From: Marsupella aquatica
Lineage: Eukaryota; Marchantiophyta
Direction: 5' to 3'
Assembly: GCA_973895155.1 (NCBI GenBank)
Contig: OZ316899.1
Coordinates: 13,702,001 to 13,766,000 of the forward strand
Length of the DNA: 64,000 nt
Shown: positions 44,348 to 55,884 of the stretch, piece by piece
How positions within the stretch are numbered: position 1 is the first letter of the stretch
Layout: the number at the start of each line of letters is the position of its first letter
Made by a program: the position numbers and the translations under genes
The notes under the pieces: model-generated
Database searches by the model: none
Told to the model about the DNA's origin: nothing
Seen by the model: only the letters and a program-made list of their open reading frames with translations

Positions 44348-45545
44348 TTAGGCACTTTCCAGAAACTCGAAGTCCAACTCATCCGAATCAGAACCAGTCA
44401 AGCCACTTTGGAAACTCAAGTCCAACGGATGCGCCTGGACCAGTGCCTCGTCTTCAAATTCACTCAAGTCAGAACTTGAGTCCATTCCATCTCTAGGTTG
44501 CACCTTGCAAACCTTCACTCTCTCCCGTATGTCAACGACTCGATAGTCAATCCGATCAAGCTCTTGAATCTGCCTCTTCAAGTTGTGATGGATCCCTCGA
44601 TTGTCAGCATACTCCTGAACATCCCAATACAAATCTGGCCACCAATACTCCTTTCGGATCCGCTCACAGACCTTCGCCCTTACTCCTTTCAAACCACCTT
44701 TGACCTCAGCATCATAGACTTCCTCCAAAATCCGCTTTTGCTCATCCTTAGAATCGACAACTCTCCTCAGTACTAGCATGGGGCCCTTAGGTTTCTGCCA
44801 AAGGTAGCCCTCTCTAAGAATGAACTTATCAGATTTCACTCGAATGTCTTTGAACTCTTTACCATCCTGCTTCAGCCGCTTCCCAAAGTCACTCAGATAC
44901 TTCCCAATGTCCAGTAGCTCTCCTGAGTAACACTCTTCCTTGAACACTAGACTCCCCATCTTTCGGTCCGCAATTGGCTCCCCTTTGAACTTTGCACTTA
45001 GATCCATCTTAGCATCTCGGTTCTCCCCCATAGCAATGCCAACTTCTGCCGCTGTTGGATCTCGCAGCTGCTTTTGGTTCCTCTCATTTCCAGGTAGAAC
45101 CGCCGGAAACTGAACCACCTCCTTATCATCTTTGCCCCGAACCTTCACCATGAAGGTAGTATCATCCAGAACCTTCGTCTCCATCCTCCATTCAGTGATG
45201 AACGGCATGCCCAGTATCACCGGAAATGACAAGTGCTTATGAACAAAAATGTTACAAGCCTGCTTGACATTCCCAAACTTCACCATCACATTCGGACATC
45301 CGCCCCAAAGATAGTCCTTCATTGAACTCACCGAGTTCACACTCCAAAGCAACTCATTGTCCACCGGCCAATTCCCCTTTTGAAACACCTTTGGATCCAT
45401 CAAGTTGATCTTCGAGCCAGTATCAATGAGCGCCTGCACCTTGCCTTCCATTCCTTCCAACTGGCACTCGCTCTCCGGACTTGCTCGAGCCCAGTATCCA
45501 TCTCGGTAAGCATAACCGTTTCCTTTCATTGAGCCCATGACATGA
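44348..45545 (-). CDS. Gypsy-C protease joined in frame to integrase zinc finger and C-terminus
   Basis: One open frame of about 400 codons, extending a little further into LTR-derived sequence. The protease segment has VQALIDTGSKINLM, SMKDYLWGGCPNVMVKFGNV and PVILGMPFITEWRM, close to Gypsy-B 51990-52330. It then jumps to the pre-integrase region (ECYSGELLDIGKYL, ILREGYLWQKPKGPMLVLRR), the integrase zinc-finger region (IRKEYWWPDLYWDV) with CEVCQ-type cysteines lost, and the C-terminal GMDSSSDLSEFEDEALVQAH. RT, RNase H and the DDE core are missing, yet the frame stays open across both deletion joints. Confidence 0.8.
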
Positions 45546-45555
45546 ATGGTCCTCG

Positions 45556-46208
45556 ATTGCAAATGGTTTGGAGTCGATCGTTTCGACTTCAAGCTCAACT
45601 CTGAGTGACAATTGGTGTTTTGTTTCTGATGAGTTTTGGGCATGCGGAAGCTAAGGAGTTGGGAGTTGGTTGCGATTGGAATGCAAAGGGCTGTTGGTTC
45701 ATCTTCTGGCAACCAAGAGTCTGGCTATTGAGTTCTGAACCCGCTTGGCGGTGACTCGTCGGGTGGGGATGCTGCTTCTGAGGCATATTTGAGGGCTAGG
45801 ATTTAGCTCAATCCTGGGGAGTCAATCATTTATGGTGATTTGGATTGAAGATTGGGGTGCTACCGATTGTGGACTAGCAAACCTGAGTGTTGGATCGTTG
45901 GTGATGCGAGCTAGAGATTCTGAGTTCTGAGCTTGAGCACTTGAGTAATTGGATTTCATGGATTTTCCGACTTGATAGCCTTTGAGTGGACGATAGCCCG
46001 ATGGAAGATAGATAGTAGCCCGCCGAAGGGTTAGAGATCAGACTTCCATGAGTGACCCGCCCAAGGGCACCCATTGTATTGATAATGAGATTTCCAGAAA
46101 GTAAAGTGTTTGAGTTTGGGCCCCGAATTGTTGTTATTCACTCATCTGGATCACAGCCAGAAACAGTCCGTTTTCCCAAGGTGACCCTTGCATTCAGTCC
46201 ACGCAACA
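45556..46208 (+). repeat. Gypsy-B 5' LTR, truncated
   Basis: Matches 60407-61059 closely from CAAATGGTTTGGAGTCG onward and ends CACGCAACA. The first roughly 150 bp of the LTR (TGTCGTGACG...) are absent, replaced by Gypsy-C. Confidence 0.92.
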
Positions 46209-46226
46209 TTGGCGACCATACTAGGG
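46209..46226 (+). other. Gypsy-B primer-binding site
   Basis: TTGGCGACCATACTAGGG follows the LTR directly; TGG pairs with a tRNA CCA end. The tRNA was not assigned. Confidence 0.55.
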
Positions 46227-46249
46227 AGACCTTGGGGCGATTAGGCAAG

Positions 46250-47133
46250 ATGGGTGATAGCAACGAGATTGATCGGATTTCCCACATCGTCATGACAATG
46301 ATGCGGAGTATAAGGAAAGAGGAGATTGAAGCTGAGAAGGAGAACAGAGATGCGGGCAGAATGACTCATTGTCTCCAAGAGGTTTTGAGAGTAAAAGGGC
46401 AATTTGATGGAAGGAACGTAACGAGTTACCTGAAGAGTTACTTGACAGAAGCAGCTGTCTACAAGTTCAGTGAGGATACATCCATGAGGGAGTTCCTGGT
46501 TTTGGTGGAGCCAGAGCTAACCTCCACGGTAAAGTTGATCATTGGCTCGGCTGAGAATTGGGATGATTTTGATTCTAGGATGAAGGAAGAGTTCCAGGCT
46601 GAGGATGCAGATAGAGTCACTCAAGCCACGTTTCTTGATTGGGTGAATGATCATAATAAGAAGCTAAAAGGTCCGCAAGAGTTACTAAGGGAGTTCAAGA
46701 GTAAGGTGTCCCAATTACCAAAGAGGGATGTTGGGATAATTGAGATGCAGCGCTCCACTCTATTCTTGAGAGCAGCTGATGAGGATCTCAGGGAAGAGTT
46801 GGAAAATGCGATGGAATTGCTCGAACCGACTAGGGTGACCTTGTTGAATGATTGGAACCAAGTGGAGAAGGCGGTGTCGAAAGTGAGCAATCGGCACCGG
46901 AGGCGAGAGTTGGACAGAGAAGCCACGACTCTTGAGCTGAAGGTGCCTGAACCATTGTTGGCTAAGGCAAAACGGGAACTATCCAAGGACGAAGCGTTGC
47001 CGGTAATAGATGATCTTGCGGAAATGATGTAGAATTTGAAAATCCTGATTGCACATTTGGCTGAGAAGCCTAAGGTTGGAAGCATCCCAGAGAGGAGACA
47101 GGAGACCCAGAGCTGGCCATGCATGTAGTGCGA
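46250..47133 (+). pseudogene. Gypsy-B gag, split inside its zinc knuckle
   Basis: ATG 46250 (MGDSNEIDRISHIVMTMMRS). The capsid-like region includes QFDGRNVTSYLKSYLTEAAV and STVKLIIGSAENWDDF. A TAG at 47030 interrupts the frame, which continues to PCM, a second TAG and the insertion point. After the insertion the frame resumes CDSKDHDKREC, so the knuckle C-x2-C-x4-H-x4-C is cut in the middle by the 3.9-kb element. Gag then continues 51009-51444 with Lys/Glu-rich sequence. Confidence 0.88.
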
Positions 47134-48023
47134 TGTCACATCGTCAGCCTAGGCCTTAACCTGGGCTTCGGCTTAGACAGGCACATCCTTCGTGAAAATG
47201 AGGGTTCGGGCAGGGAGGGAGGCACGGCACCTAACTCACATAAACTAGCGCTAAGTGCGCCTATTGTCATATACGGACACCTCTTAGGTATGGTTTGTGT
47301 TCCGCCGCCAGAACATACCTCAGTCGATAGCAGGATCAACCCCCGGCTTACGGGCTTCTAAGCCTTCGTGTTGTCCGCCTTTGATCTGGATTCGATGGTA
47401 TGGGTACTCAACCCGGCCTCGTAGCCACTTACCCACAAGCTGCACCCCGTGCACGACTTGGGTAGTGCGTTCGGCCAAGCATTGGCACCTATACACGAGA
47501 TTCACACATATACATACGCACAAGCATATAATCTCAATTTACACGAAGGAAATAATAGGAAAGGATTTTACTACATAGGAGACATATGCGTACACTTAGT
47601 TGACCCGAAAGCTTTGGAATGAACAGGTCCGAGGCCAAGGGTGTACACTACAACAGAGCCCGGCTCCGCACTCGCCCAGCAAGCTTAGTCCTAAACCCTC
47701 CCCTTGGTACTCTTTCACTCTCAGAGGTTGGGACTCCCCGCACATACCGCGGATGTCCAACACTAAGACTAAAAATCCCCCCTGCCTCTACCGAGGGGTG
47801 CACTAAATACTAAGGGCCGAGGAACGGAGTGCCCTCTTGCCCAAAGATTTGCTAACTAAGGTCCTAACTAAGCTGGCTGTCAGGCCGGAAAACGACTTGT
47901 CTTATTAGAAGATCCTAATCTATGCAGGTTGTACAGCATGGCAGTGCTGCTTTAACTAGGGCAAGTGCTTGTCCCTATAGCCTAATTTAGCTACTCCTAC
48001 TCTATTTTAATCCTACTCCGCCG

Positions 48024-50166
48024 CTAATGCCTGGCACGCTTGCCAGAGCCGCCCGAGTGGGAGCGGCTATCCCGCTGCCTTCTGAGTCTGTCGGCGTCCT
48101 GCTTGAGTAGCTGGACCTGGTCCAGCAGAGATTTGTTCTCCCGCTTTGCCGCGTCCGCCTCTTCCGCAGCCTCTTGGCATGCCTCCTCCAGTTGTTGGGT
48201 GTCGCTCGTCAGCTTATCCACCAACTGGGCCTGTTTTGTGGCTTCTCCTTGAAGCCACGCCAGAGGTCTTCAGGGTGTCAATCTTGGTTGTGTCCCACTG
48301 AGATCTAGAGTCAGCTTCCTCCAGATCCTTTTGCCAATTGACGGTTTGTCCCTTCAAACCGTCACTCTTGGCCCGGAGCCGTGCGATCTCGGTTCTCCTG
48401 CACCACCGCGGGGGGTGGCAAAATCCCCTCGGCTACCGTGGCATCTGCTTCGGGTATGGCTTCATCTGGCCCAGCTTCGATTGCATTGTCCCGATTGATT
48501 GCATCTAAGGTTGCGATAACGTCAATGGGTATGCCTGGCGGGGCGGCATCGGCGGGTTACAGGGTCGGGGTAGCAGGACTTGCAGCTGCCAGACTTCGGG
48601 CCTTGGGCTGCGATCGCCTCACCTGGCTGGGAACACCCATTTTGGCGGGGTCAGCTCGGGCTCGTTGAGATGCGGGAGGCTTCAACGGTCGAAACGAGCA
48701 TACCACTCGATGATGATTTTGATGTGGCTAGCAAAGTACGCCCTTCCACCAAGGTACAAAGTCTTCCTTCTCCGCTCCATCTCCTCGTGGAACTTCTTGA
48801 CGAAGAAGGACGCCCACTTCCTGGGCTGATAGTTCTCCACTTGGATGACCTGAGCGGCCGATATTTCTCCTCTGGGTTCCATCATGTGGAGGGCATACCG
48901 CTGGAACTCCAAGCATTATGCTACCTCCGGGATGAGGCACGTCCTCATTAAGAACCCATTATCCACTACCCCCTCGGCCTGGAAACTAGAGGACTGGTAT
49001 TAAGCTCCTTTGCCCCCAGGAGCCCGCGACTCTACTTGGTTTATCCCCTTGGGTAAACCAAAAATCATCTTTAGATGTGCCTCATTGAGACACATCACTC
49101 TCCCGTGTGCTCGGGTTTGTTGACGGGCCTCGTCAAAGTTCTGAATGAACTCCGACATATCCTGTCCCTAGTACCTGCTTGAGTTCCAAGGGAGAGAGGC
49201 AAGGTGCTCAAACCCTTGGGTCTTCAGATAGCATGCATGCTTGGGGTGGAGGATGTTCTTGTGAACATTGTCCCCCATGCGATGCATGGTCAGCTTGGCT
49301 ACCGCAACCGTGGCCAATGGCAACCCGGATACGGCTGCGGGCTCCTTCCTCTTCCTACCCCGAGACTGATTCCCGGGGTGACTAAAAGAGGGGGACACCT
49401 CTCCTTCCTCTCGGTCAGGTGGTGGTAGCGCGACTGACGTGAGTATTGGTGCCGGGGCCGCTAGAGTTACCGTGTTATCCCCTTGGGCTTGCTGGAGTGG
49501 TGCTGGGTTGTTCAGCACTCATTGAGTCGTACCCCGCGGCCGTCGATTCAGAGGAGGTGAGCCTCCTCGTCTTTGGAGCTAATATTTACCACATTCACCA
49601 TGGATCGTACTCGGAGAGGCGGTGGAACCGGTGGCGGGGACCGGCTCGGCTGAGGCCGAGGAGGTGTACGTGCGGGTACGGGCACGAGTTGGCCGACACT
49701 GGTCGTTGATGGTAGAGTTGCCATGAAGTTCTGCAGGTGTTGGTGGAGGTTTTCCGAAGCAAGTGAAGACGGCCCTGTCGATCGGGCAGTGTTGAACTCG
49801 CTGTTGATGATAGCCCGGACCCGAGCGGGGATGTGGTCGAAGTGGTGCCACTGCAAGTCGATCGTGCCCGGGATATTGAAGACCTCGTCCAAAAGCCGAA
49901 GCAATGCCTCCCAGAAGCCGATGTATTTGCCTCCGTCGAAGATACCCTGATACTTCTTCGGGTCGGTAAAGCTCGCTCTGGGATGGGTAATCAAAGTTAA
50001 GGAGATAGTGGTGTCTTCCTCCTAGGCGGATGGCTCTCTCATATTTGCGTTCGATATCGTATCAGCGCGGGTTGGCATGTTTCAATGACTCGGCCAAGTG
50101 CCCTCCGATAGACAGGAACTCAGTCCAGAATCGTATGGCCGAACTGGAAAGGATCGTGTGTGACAT
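48024..50166 (-). pseudogene. Decayed protein gene of element copy 2
   Basis: The ATG at 50164-50166 corresponds to copy 1's 23061, and the stop at 48024 to copy 1's 25697. It is shorter by about 500 bp and broken into frames at 49994-49548, 49518-49168, 48912-48682 and 48224-48024. Conserved pieces are FWEALLRLLDEVFNIPGTID, HPKHACYLKTQGFEHLASLP, RKWASFFVKKFHEEMERRRK and the coiled-coil end SLLDQVQLLKQDADRLRRQR. It supplies the Arg codons missing at two stops of copy 1. Confidence 0.8.
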
Positions 50167-50481
50167 TCAGAGGAGATAGCAGGTGACTAAGGAAAAAGCG
50201 AGAGAACCGGGGTCGAAGCTGGCGCGTGGACTGAAGAACTGGTGCACTGCAAAGGATCGGCCCCCTTTTATACCTTGAGAGCTCATCGATTGCCCGAGGC
50301 CTCCTTGTCGCTTATAGGCCGAGCCTTTCACGCTCGTAGTGTACCGGCTCCTTTGCCGGTCTAGGTCAGCTCGTGTCAGTGGCCGCCTCCTGGAGTTCGT
50401 TACACGGACCCAAGGGGGGGAAGGGGGCCCATTACACGCTTGCAACCCGGGCGTGCGAATGGCGACCCGCCACCAGCCCGA

Positions 50482-50843
50482 GGTGTTTACAAAAGATAGC
50501 AAACAGGAAACAGGATTTAATAACAGAAACTGGTAACAGGAAAAAAAACTGGTAACAGGAAAATGGGTGGAATTTTTTTTTGATTTTTTTTGGAAATTTT
50601 GTTTGGAATTTTTTTTTCCGGTCGACCAGTTTTTTTTGCTAGAGCCCGGCGCTGCTAATAGTAGCGCCCAAAGCTAGCCAAAAATGTTGCATTGTTAATT
50701 TTTTTTGGAAATAACATGTTTTAGGAGACATTTTTAAATTGTCGTTTTTCCTAGTAACAGTGATTTTTTCCTGGTAAAAGCATTTTAAAAACAGGAAAAA
50801 ATAAATCCTATTTACCTGTTTCCTGTCTCCGTCGCTATACCCA
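50482..50843 (-). mobile_element. MITE M2 inside element copy 2
   Basis: About 360 bp with inverted ends (AAACAGGAAACAGG left, CCTGTTTCCTGT right) and T/A-rich inner arms. CCACCAGCCCGA occurs on both sides, giving a duplication of 9-12 bp that is absent from copy 1. The core AGCGCCCAAAGCTAGCCAAA is the reverse complement of M1's. It has no coding capacity. Confidence 0.8.
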
Positions 50844-51008
50844 CCAGCCCGAACATGAATTCCCCTTATTGACTAATGATTTCCTACTCATAATGGCTAC
50901 CTAAATACTGTCGTTATGCTAATAATAATGGCCTAAGATACCCCTAACGCACGTGCTAAGCACGGTTAGACCAAATCACTCATTACCCGCCACATGCGTC
51001 ACATGCGA

Positions 51009-52463
51009 CAGTAAGGATCATGACAAGAGGGAATGTCAGGATCTGAAGGAAGCAGCTGATAAGGGGCTGGTTAAGTTTACCAGAGAGATTGGGCAAAAGA
51101 AGATATCGTTTCCGGACAATGAAGAACCGATTCCCTCCAATTCAAACAAGGGAGGGATGAAGGCATTGGCCGAAAGGCGAGCTGGTAAGAGAGGAAGTGG
51201 AGAGGCATCCTCTTCCCATGCGGAAGCAAACATTTATAATATCGAGTTAGATGGCCCTATGATCGAGTCAGATGAATATTACCAGAGATTGGCGGGATGG
51301 GAAGACCCGGTTCTGATCAACATGATTACAGTGGAAGTAGGAGCGGCTTGGGACGTAGAAGCAAACTCTAAACAAAGGAAGACTGATGAGGATGATACCC
51401 CGTTGCAGTCGGGGGAACAAGAAAGAAGGGAAACTCGTGATTGAGAGAGGAAGGTAAGGTTCGAAGAAGAGGAAATCAAGAATCAACCGGCTGCTGAAAA
51501 GCCGATTAGGAAGGATCCGGGTTGGGTGCTCGGAAGAGATTTGGATTAGGCCATGTATCCAGAAATGGTGGCCAAAAAGTTTTGGAGCCAATGAGCTCAA
51601 GGGTTTTCCAATGCTTAGCTATTTGGGAGCATGAAGCGAGAGATCCAGGAAGCCATTTTGGAGAGGTCAAAGAGAAAACGGATATACAAAGAGGGACCTC
51701 ATACCTTGATGGGGGAGGCCCGAGGGTTGGACTTGGGTGGATTTTGGACTTATGCGACCATTGCTGATGCGGAAACTGATGATGAGTTTGAGGATGCAAA
51801 CGAGGAATTCGAAGAGGAAGCTGAAAAGAGCGAAGTTGGAGTTGCGCTCGACGATAGGCTCGTGGCCAGAGTCAAAAGTCGAGCCACTGAGGTCCAGGTA
51901 AGGTCATTTGCAGGCTTTGGAAGGACGAAGGAAAGTTTCTCTTACCAAGATGGGCATTGGGCAAGGGCTTGCCCAGAAGGCGAATGCGAAATAAGGGGAA
52001 TGAAAGGCAAAGTGAGGGCCTTGTTTGACTCAGGTTCCGAGATTAACTTGATGTCTAAAAGTGTTTATGAAAAGGGGCAATGGATGATTGATAAGGAGTT
52101 GGTTTGGGCTGTGAATTCCGTGAGTTCCATGAGGGATTACCTTTGGGGAGGCTGTCCTGATGTTGTTGTGAAGTTCGGGAATGTGGCCCAACCTTGTAAT
52201 ATTTTTGTTCATGAGTTGTTATCATTCCCAGTCATTTTGGGCATGCCGTTCATAACTGCGTTGAGAATGAAGACCAAAGTACTTGATGATACTACTTATA
52301 TGGTGAAAATTTGGAGTAGCAATGGGATCCAGGTGGTGCAGTTCCCTGCTGTGTTCCCTGGAAATGTGCAAAACCGGAAGGAGTTGCGAGAGCCAAAGAC
52401 TGAGGTTGAGAGGAACTCTAACAAAGAAAGAGAACAGGGAAATGGTTTTGCGCTCCGCTGAAG
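51009..52463 (+). pseudogene. Gypsy-B gag end and protease
   Basis: The gag tail starts with the second half of the zinc knuckle and runs to a TGA at 51442-51444. After several breaks to about 51630 the protease frame is open (51631-52461). Its active-site segment is VRALFDSGSEINLM, followed by RDYLWGGCPDVVVKFGNVAQ and PVILGMPFITALRM. A CCHC-like remnant (YQDGHWARACPEGECE) precedes it. The frame shifts after NGFALR, near 52461. Confidence 0.82.
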
Positions 52464-54022
52464 TTCGTGGACCAGCGGAGTGCTTGTGTTTTGGCTCCAC
52501 GGGATAACGAGTGTTTTTCCAGTTTGTTTGTAGGTTGCACTCAAACTAGCCAAGTTACCTATGTTGGTGGGAATGAGATGACCGGGCGGCACAAGAGATA
52601 TGTGAAAGAAGCAAGTCAGACTTTGGCTGAGTCTAACGAGCTTGACGATGGTGAGAGTTTGGAAGGGGTTTGGTGGAAACCGGATGTGACGAGCCACTCG
52701 AGAGTGTGGTTTCTGACTTGGAATGTGGGAAGATGGAGATAGAGTTGAGCGAGTATCAGTACTCGCTTGTCTCTAAGATTGTCCATTCGAACACAAAATA
52801 CAAGACCGTTGATAAGAAAGTGAGACCCACAGCGATACCATTACCGGATAATGCGATGGAGGTGATGGAACGAGCCAAACTAGAACCAAGATTGAGACCC
52901 GAGGGTCAAATAGGGCATGTGTTTACCCAAGAGAGTCTAGCGAGGCTCAGAATTGGTTCTGATGGGCTGCTTACTGAGTTGGAATAGGAAGCATTTCAAA
53001 GGATGATTATGGAGCATGGCAAAGCTTTCTTGTTTTTGATTGATGAGATTGGTTGTGCGGATCCAAGTAAGGTGACACCAATGGTCATCTTCACTGTCCC
53101 GCATGTTCCATGGGATCTGAAGCCGATTGCCGTTCCGCGGGCTTTGGCTCCAAAGCTGGCGGAGCTATTGAAGGAAAAGCTAAGTGTTGGGATTCTTGAG
53201 AGATTGAATGCTCCATATTCAAACAGATGGTTTACCGTTCGGAAAAAGAATGGGAGTTTGAGGTTCATTCAAGACATGCAACCGCCGAACAAAGTGACGA
53301 TCAGGAACGTGGGAGTAGGACCACTTGTGGATGAATTTGCCGAGGAGTTTGCCGGAAGGGCAATCTACTCAATGGGTGATCTATTTTTGGGCCATGATCA
53401 GTTCCAATTATCGCAAGAAAGTCGGGACATAACAACTATGAGGACTCCTTTGGGCCTCTTGCGGATGTGCACTCTTCCGCAAGGGGCAACTAACTCAGTG
53501 GCGCATATGCAGAATGCGATGAGTAAAGTTCTGGAACCGTTCATTCCAGAAAAGGCGAGACCGTTTATTGATGATGTTCCGATTAAGGGATGCTTGGATG
53601 AGGCTAAGGATGAGACCTTGAGGAGTGATGGGATCCGGAAGTTTGTTTGGGACCACATTATTGATGTTAAGGCCATTCTTGGGAAGCTCATTGAGGTTGG
53701 ACTTACTCTTTCGGGGGAGAAGTCCGAGTTTGGAATGAGAGAGGTGAAGGTTGTTGGTCAGATGTGCGGAGCTTATGGCCGGAAGCCAAACATGGATAAG
53801 GTGATGGCTATAAGTAAGATGAAGGATTGCAAGTTGGTGCCGGAGGTTCAAAGGTTTTTGGGTGCTTGTGTGTTTTACAAGATCTGGATTCCTCATTTCT
53901 TGCACCTTGCGGATCCACTCTATGAGTCGCTGAGAAAACGAGTTAAGTGGCGATGGTTACCTGAGCACAGTGAGGCAATGTCGAGGTTGAAGAGTGCTCT
54001 CATGAGCCCTCCGGTGCTTTGA
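52464..54022 (+). pseudogene. Gypsy-B reverse transcriptase
   Basis: After frame-broken linker sequence (52464-53002), a clean frame at 53003-54022 gives LLKEKLSVGILERLNAPYSN, RWFTVRKKNGSLRFIQDMQP, the palm Asp in YSMGDLFLGHDQF, CTLPQGATNSVAHMQNAM and the catalytic RPFIDDVPIKG, then thumb/connection sequence (VQRFLGACVFYKIWIPHF). It ends at TGA 54020, where Arg before PADYECGRP would be expected. RT active-site residues are intact. Confidence 0.9.
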
Positions 54023-54577
54023 CCTGCAGATTATGAGTGTGGGAGACCGCTGGTAGTTACCGTTGATGCGAGCCCATTCGCGGCTAGATGGGCTATTGGA
54101 CAGGACGATGAGAAAGGCGAAAGGTATGCGATCAGATTTGGGGCAAAGATCTTTACGGAAAGACAAAGGAGATATGCCCAAGTGAAACGAGAGCTTTGGG
54201 GTGCCAAAAGTGGCACTCCATCAAGAGAGGAATTACCTGATTGGATCTCCAGTGGTGATTGAGACCGATTGTCAATCGTTACTGGGAATGATAGCAAACT
54301 GCGATACTTCGGATATAGCGATGCTTTCATTTGGATGTTTGACCCTGAGTTGAGCCATATTGCTGGGAAGGATAACCCGGTTGTTGACATGCTCTCAAGA
54401 GCCAGGTTCAGAAATGAGGTCGAGGCTCAAGTGAGTAGGGCGGCCAGTTCTGAAACTGACGGAAAGCTAGAGTTTAAGGAAGAACTCTATTCAGGGGAGT
54501 TGCTCGATGTTGGAAGGTATATCAGTACTCTGGAGAAGCGACCAGAGTGGGATTACAAGGAGTTTGTGAGAATTTGA
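54023..54577 (+). pseudogene. Gypsy-B RNase H
   Basis: VTVDASPFAARWAIGQD supplies the first Asp and ERQRRYAQVKRELWG the Glu. A shifted frame then gives VIETDCQSLLGMIANCD with the next Asp, and a second shift restores LSHIAGKDNPVVDMLSRARF. The frame ends at TGA 54575. At least two small frameshifts lie within about 120 bp. Confidence 0.85.
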
Positions 54578-55884
54578 AAGAGGTCTTACAAGTTCCTGTT
54601 GAAGGAGGGATACCTGTGGCGAAGATCGAAGGAACCGGGAGTGTTACTTCAAAGGGTTGTGGGAACAAAGGCTAAGAAGGACCGAATTCTCAAAGAGAGC
54701 CATGATGCGGAAGTTGCTGGACACAGAGGGGTTCAAGCAACTTATGACAGAATCAAGAACCTTTATTGGTGGCCTAGTTTGTACTTGAGCATTCGGGATT
54801 ATGTGGAGACTTGTGAAGTCTGCCAGTTCTATTCGAGGATCCAACATGGAGATGGATTGGTTCCGACTTACCCGGTGGCACTACATTTTCAATGGGCAGT
54901 TGATGTGGTGTACATGCCAAGGGAAAGCAATGGGGCGAGATACTTGGTTTTGGCAAGAGAAGACTTGTCTTCTTACGTTGAAGGGAGAGCTTTGGTTACC
55001 AATACGACTGCTGCTGTTTGTCAGTTCATTTTGGAAGATATCATTGCAAGACATGGGTGTTTTACGAGGATGAGAGCTGATAGGGGGGAGCTGAGCTCCA
55101 AGAAATCTCAAGAGTTTTTCAACTAGTACCGAATCAAGTTGAAGCTTACCTCAAGTTACAATCCGGAAGGCAATGGGAAATCTGAACGAGGTCATGTTCA
55201 GATCATTAGTGCATTGGCAAAGGCCTGTGATGTGGATCTTGGCAGGTGGTCGAGTCTTCTTCCACTTGCCTTGCTTGCTGATCGGATGACTTGCAGTTTT
55301 GTTACCGGATATGTTTGCGCTGAGTTGCTTATTGGACATTTGCCGATGATGCCTCTTGAGGAGGACATTTGTAGTTGGAGATTGATTGGTTGGAAAGATG
55401 AAGTTTTGAGAGAAGAGTTGCTGGCTCGAAGGATCGAACATTTTGGGCTGTTACCTGCAAAGATCGAAGTGGCTCGAAAACAATTGAAAATGGCGCGGCT
55501 AAGGAACAAGGCAAGGTTCGATCAGACTCATTGTTTGAGGCCCGTTTTGGTTAAGGAAGGAGATTGGGTTTTGATTTACGAGAGCAAGTTGGACGAGCAA
55601 CACTTGAGCCAAAACAAGTTTGCTCAAAGGTGGCAAGGTCCATATGTGGTGGTGACTGTTCACCCAAATGCTACCTATACAATTTGAGAGTTGGATGGGA
55701 CTATTCACCAAGTACCTTATGCAAGGAAAAGAGTGAAAGTCTTTAAGAGGAGAACTGATAAAGGAATGGACTCAAGTTTCGACTTGAGTGAAAACAAAGA
55801 TGAGGCGCTGGTCCAGGCACATTCAAAGGACTTAGACTTGGATTTGGGCAAAGAGAAGGGAGTTCAGACAGGTTCAAAAAGTTT
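54578..55884 (+). pseudogene. Gypsy-B integrase and C-terminal tail
   Basis: LLKEGYLWRRSKEPGVLLQR leads into the HHCC module (H in SHDAEVAGHRGV, CEVCQ). The core has Asp in WAVDVVYMP, Asp in RADRGELSSKK and Glu in NPEGNGKSERGHV, all three catalytic residues kept. A GPY/F-type module follows (KFAQRWQGPYVVVTVHPNAT). Stops are TAG at 55124-55126 and TGA at 55685-55687, before ELDGTIHQVPYARK. The tail GMDSSFDLSENKDEALVQAH matches Gypsy-C and is cut by the LINE at 55884. Confidence 0.9.

Larger units (their letters stand above)
43342..45555 (-). mobile_element. Gypsy-C: internally deleted gypsy element
   Basis: A minus-strand element related to Gypsy-B. Its 3' LTR is 43342-44208 with TGTCG/CGACA ends, a polypurine tract lies at 44209-44225 and one frame follows. 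The 5' LTR is missing: at about 45555 the sequence switches to a plus-strand Gypsy-B LTR fragment. RT, RNase H and the integrase core are deleted. It is non-autonomous by content. Confidence 0.85.
47134..51003 (-). mobile_element. 3.9-kb LTR-like element, copy 2
   Basis: 3870 bp in minus orientation. The ends are TGTCACATCG on the left and CGCATGTCACA-type (ATGCGTCACA) on the right. The duplication TGCGA (47129-47133 and 51004-51008) flanks it. The 3' non-coding part and coding fragments match copy 1, but this copy is more decayed and carries MITE M2. There are no terminal repeats. Confidence 0.85.

Noticed and set aside
45556-46208. Treating this as a solo LTR.
   Set aside because: It is followed directly by a PBS and gag in the right orientation and matches the 3' LTR at 60260-61059, so it is the 5' LTR of Gypsy-B.
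55081-55092. AGGGGGGAG-like run in the Gypsy-B integrase as a central polypurine tract.
   Set aside because: It is not identical to that element's 3' tract and cannot be compared with another copy here, so coincidence is more likely.
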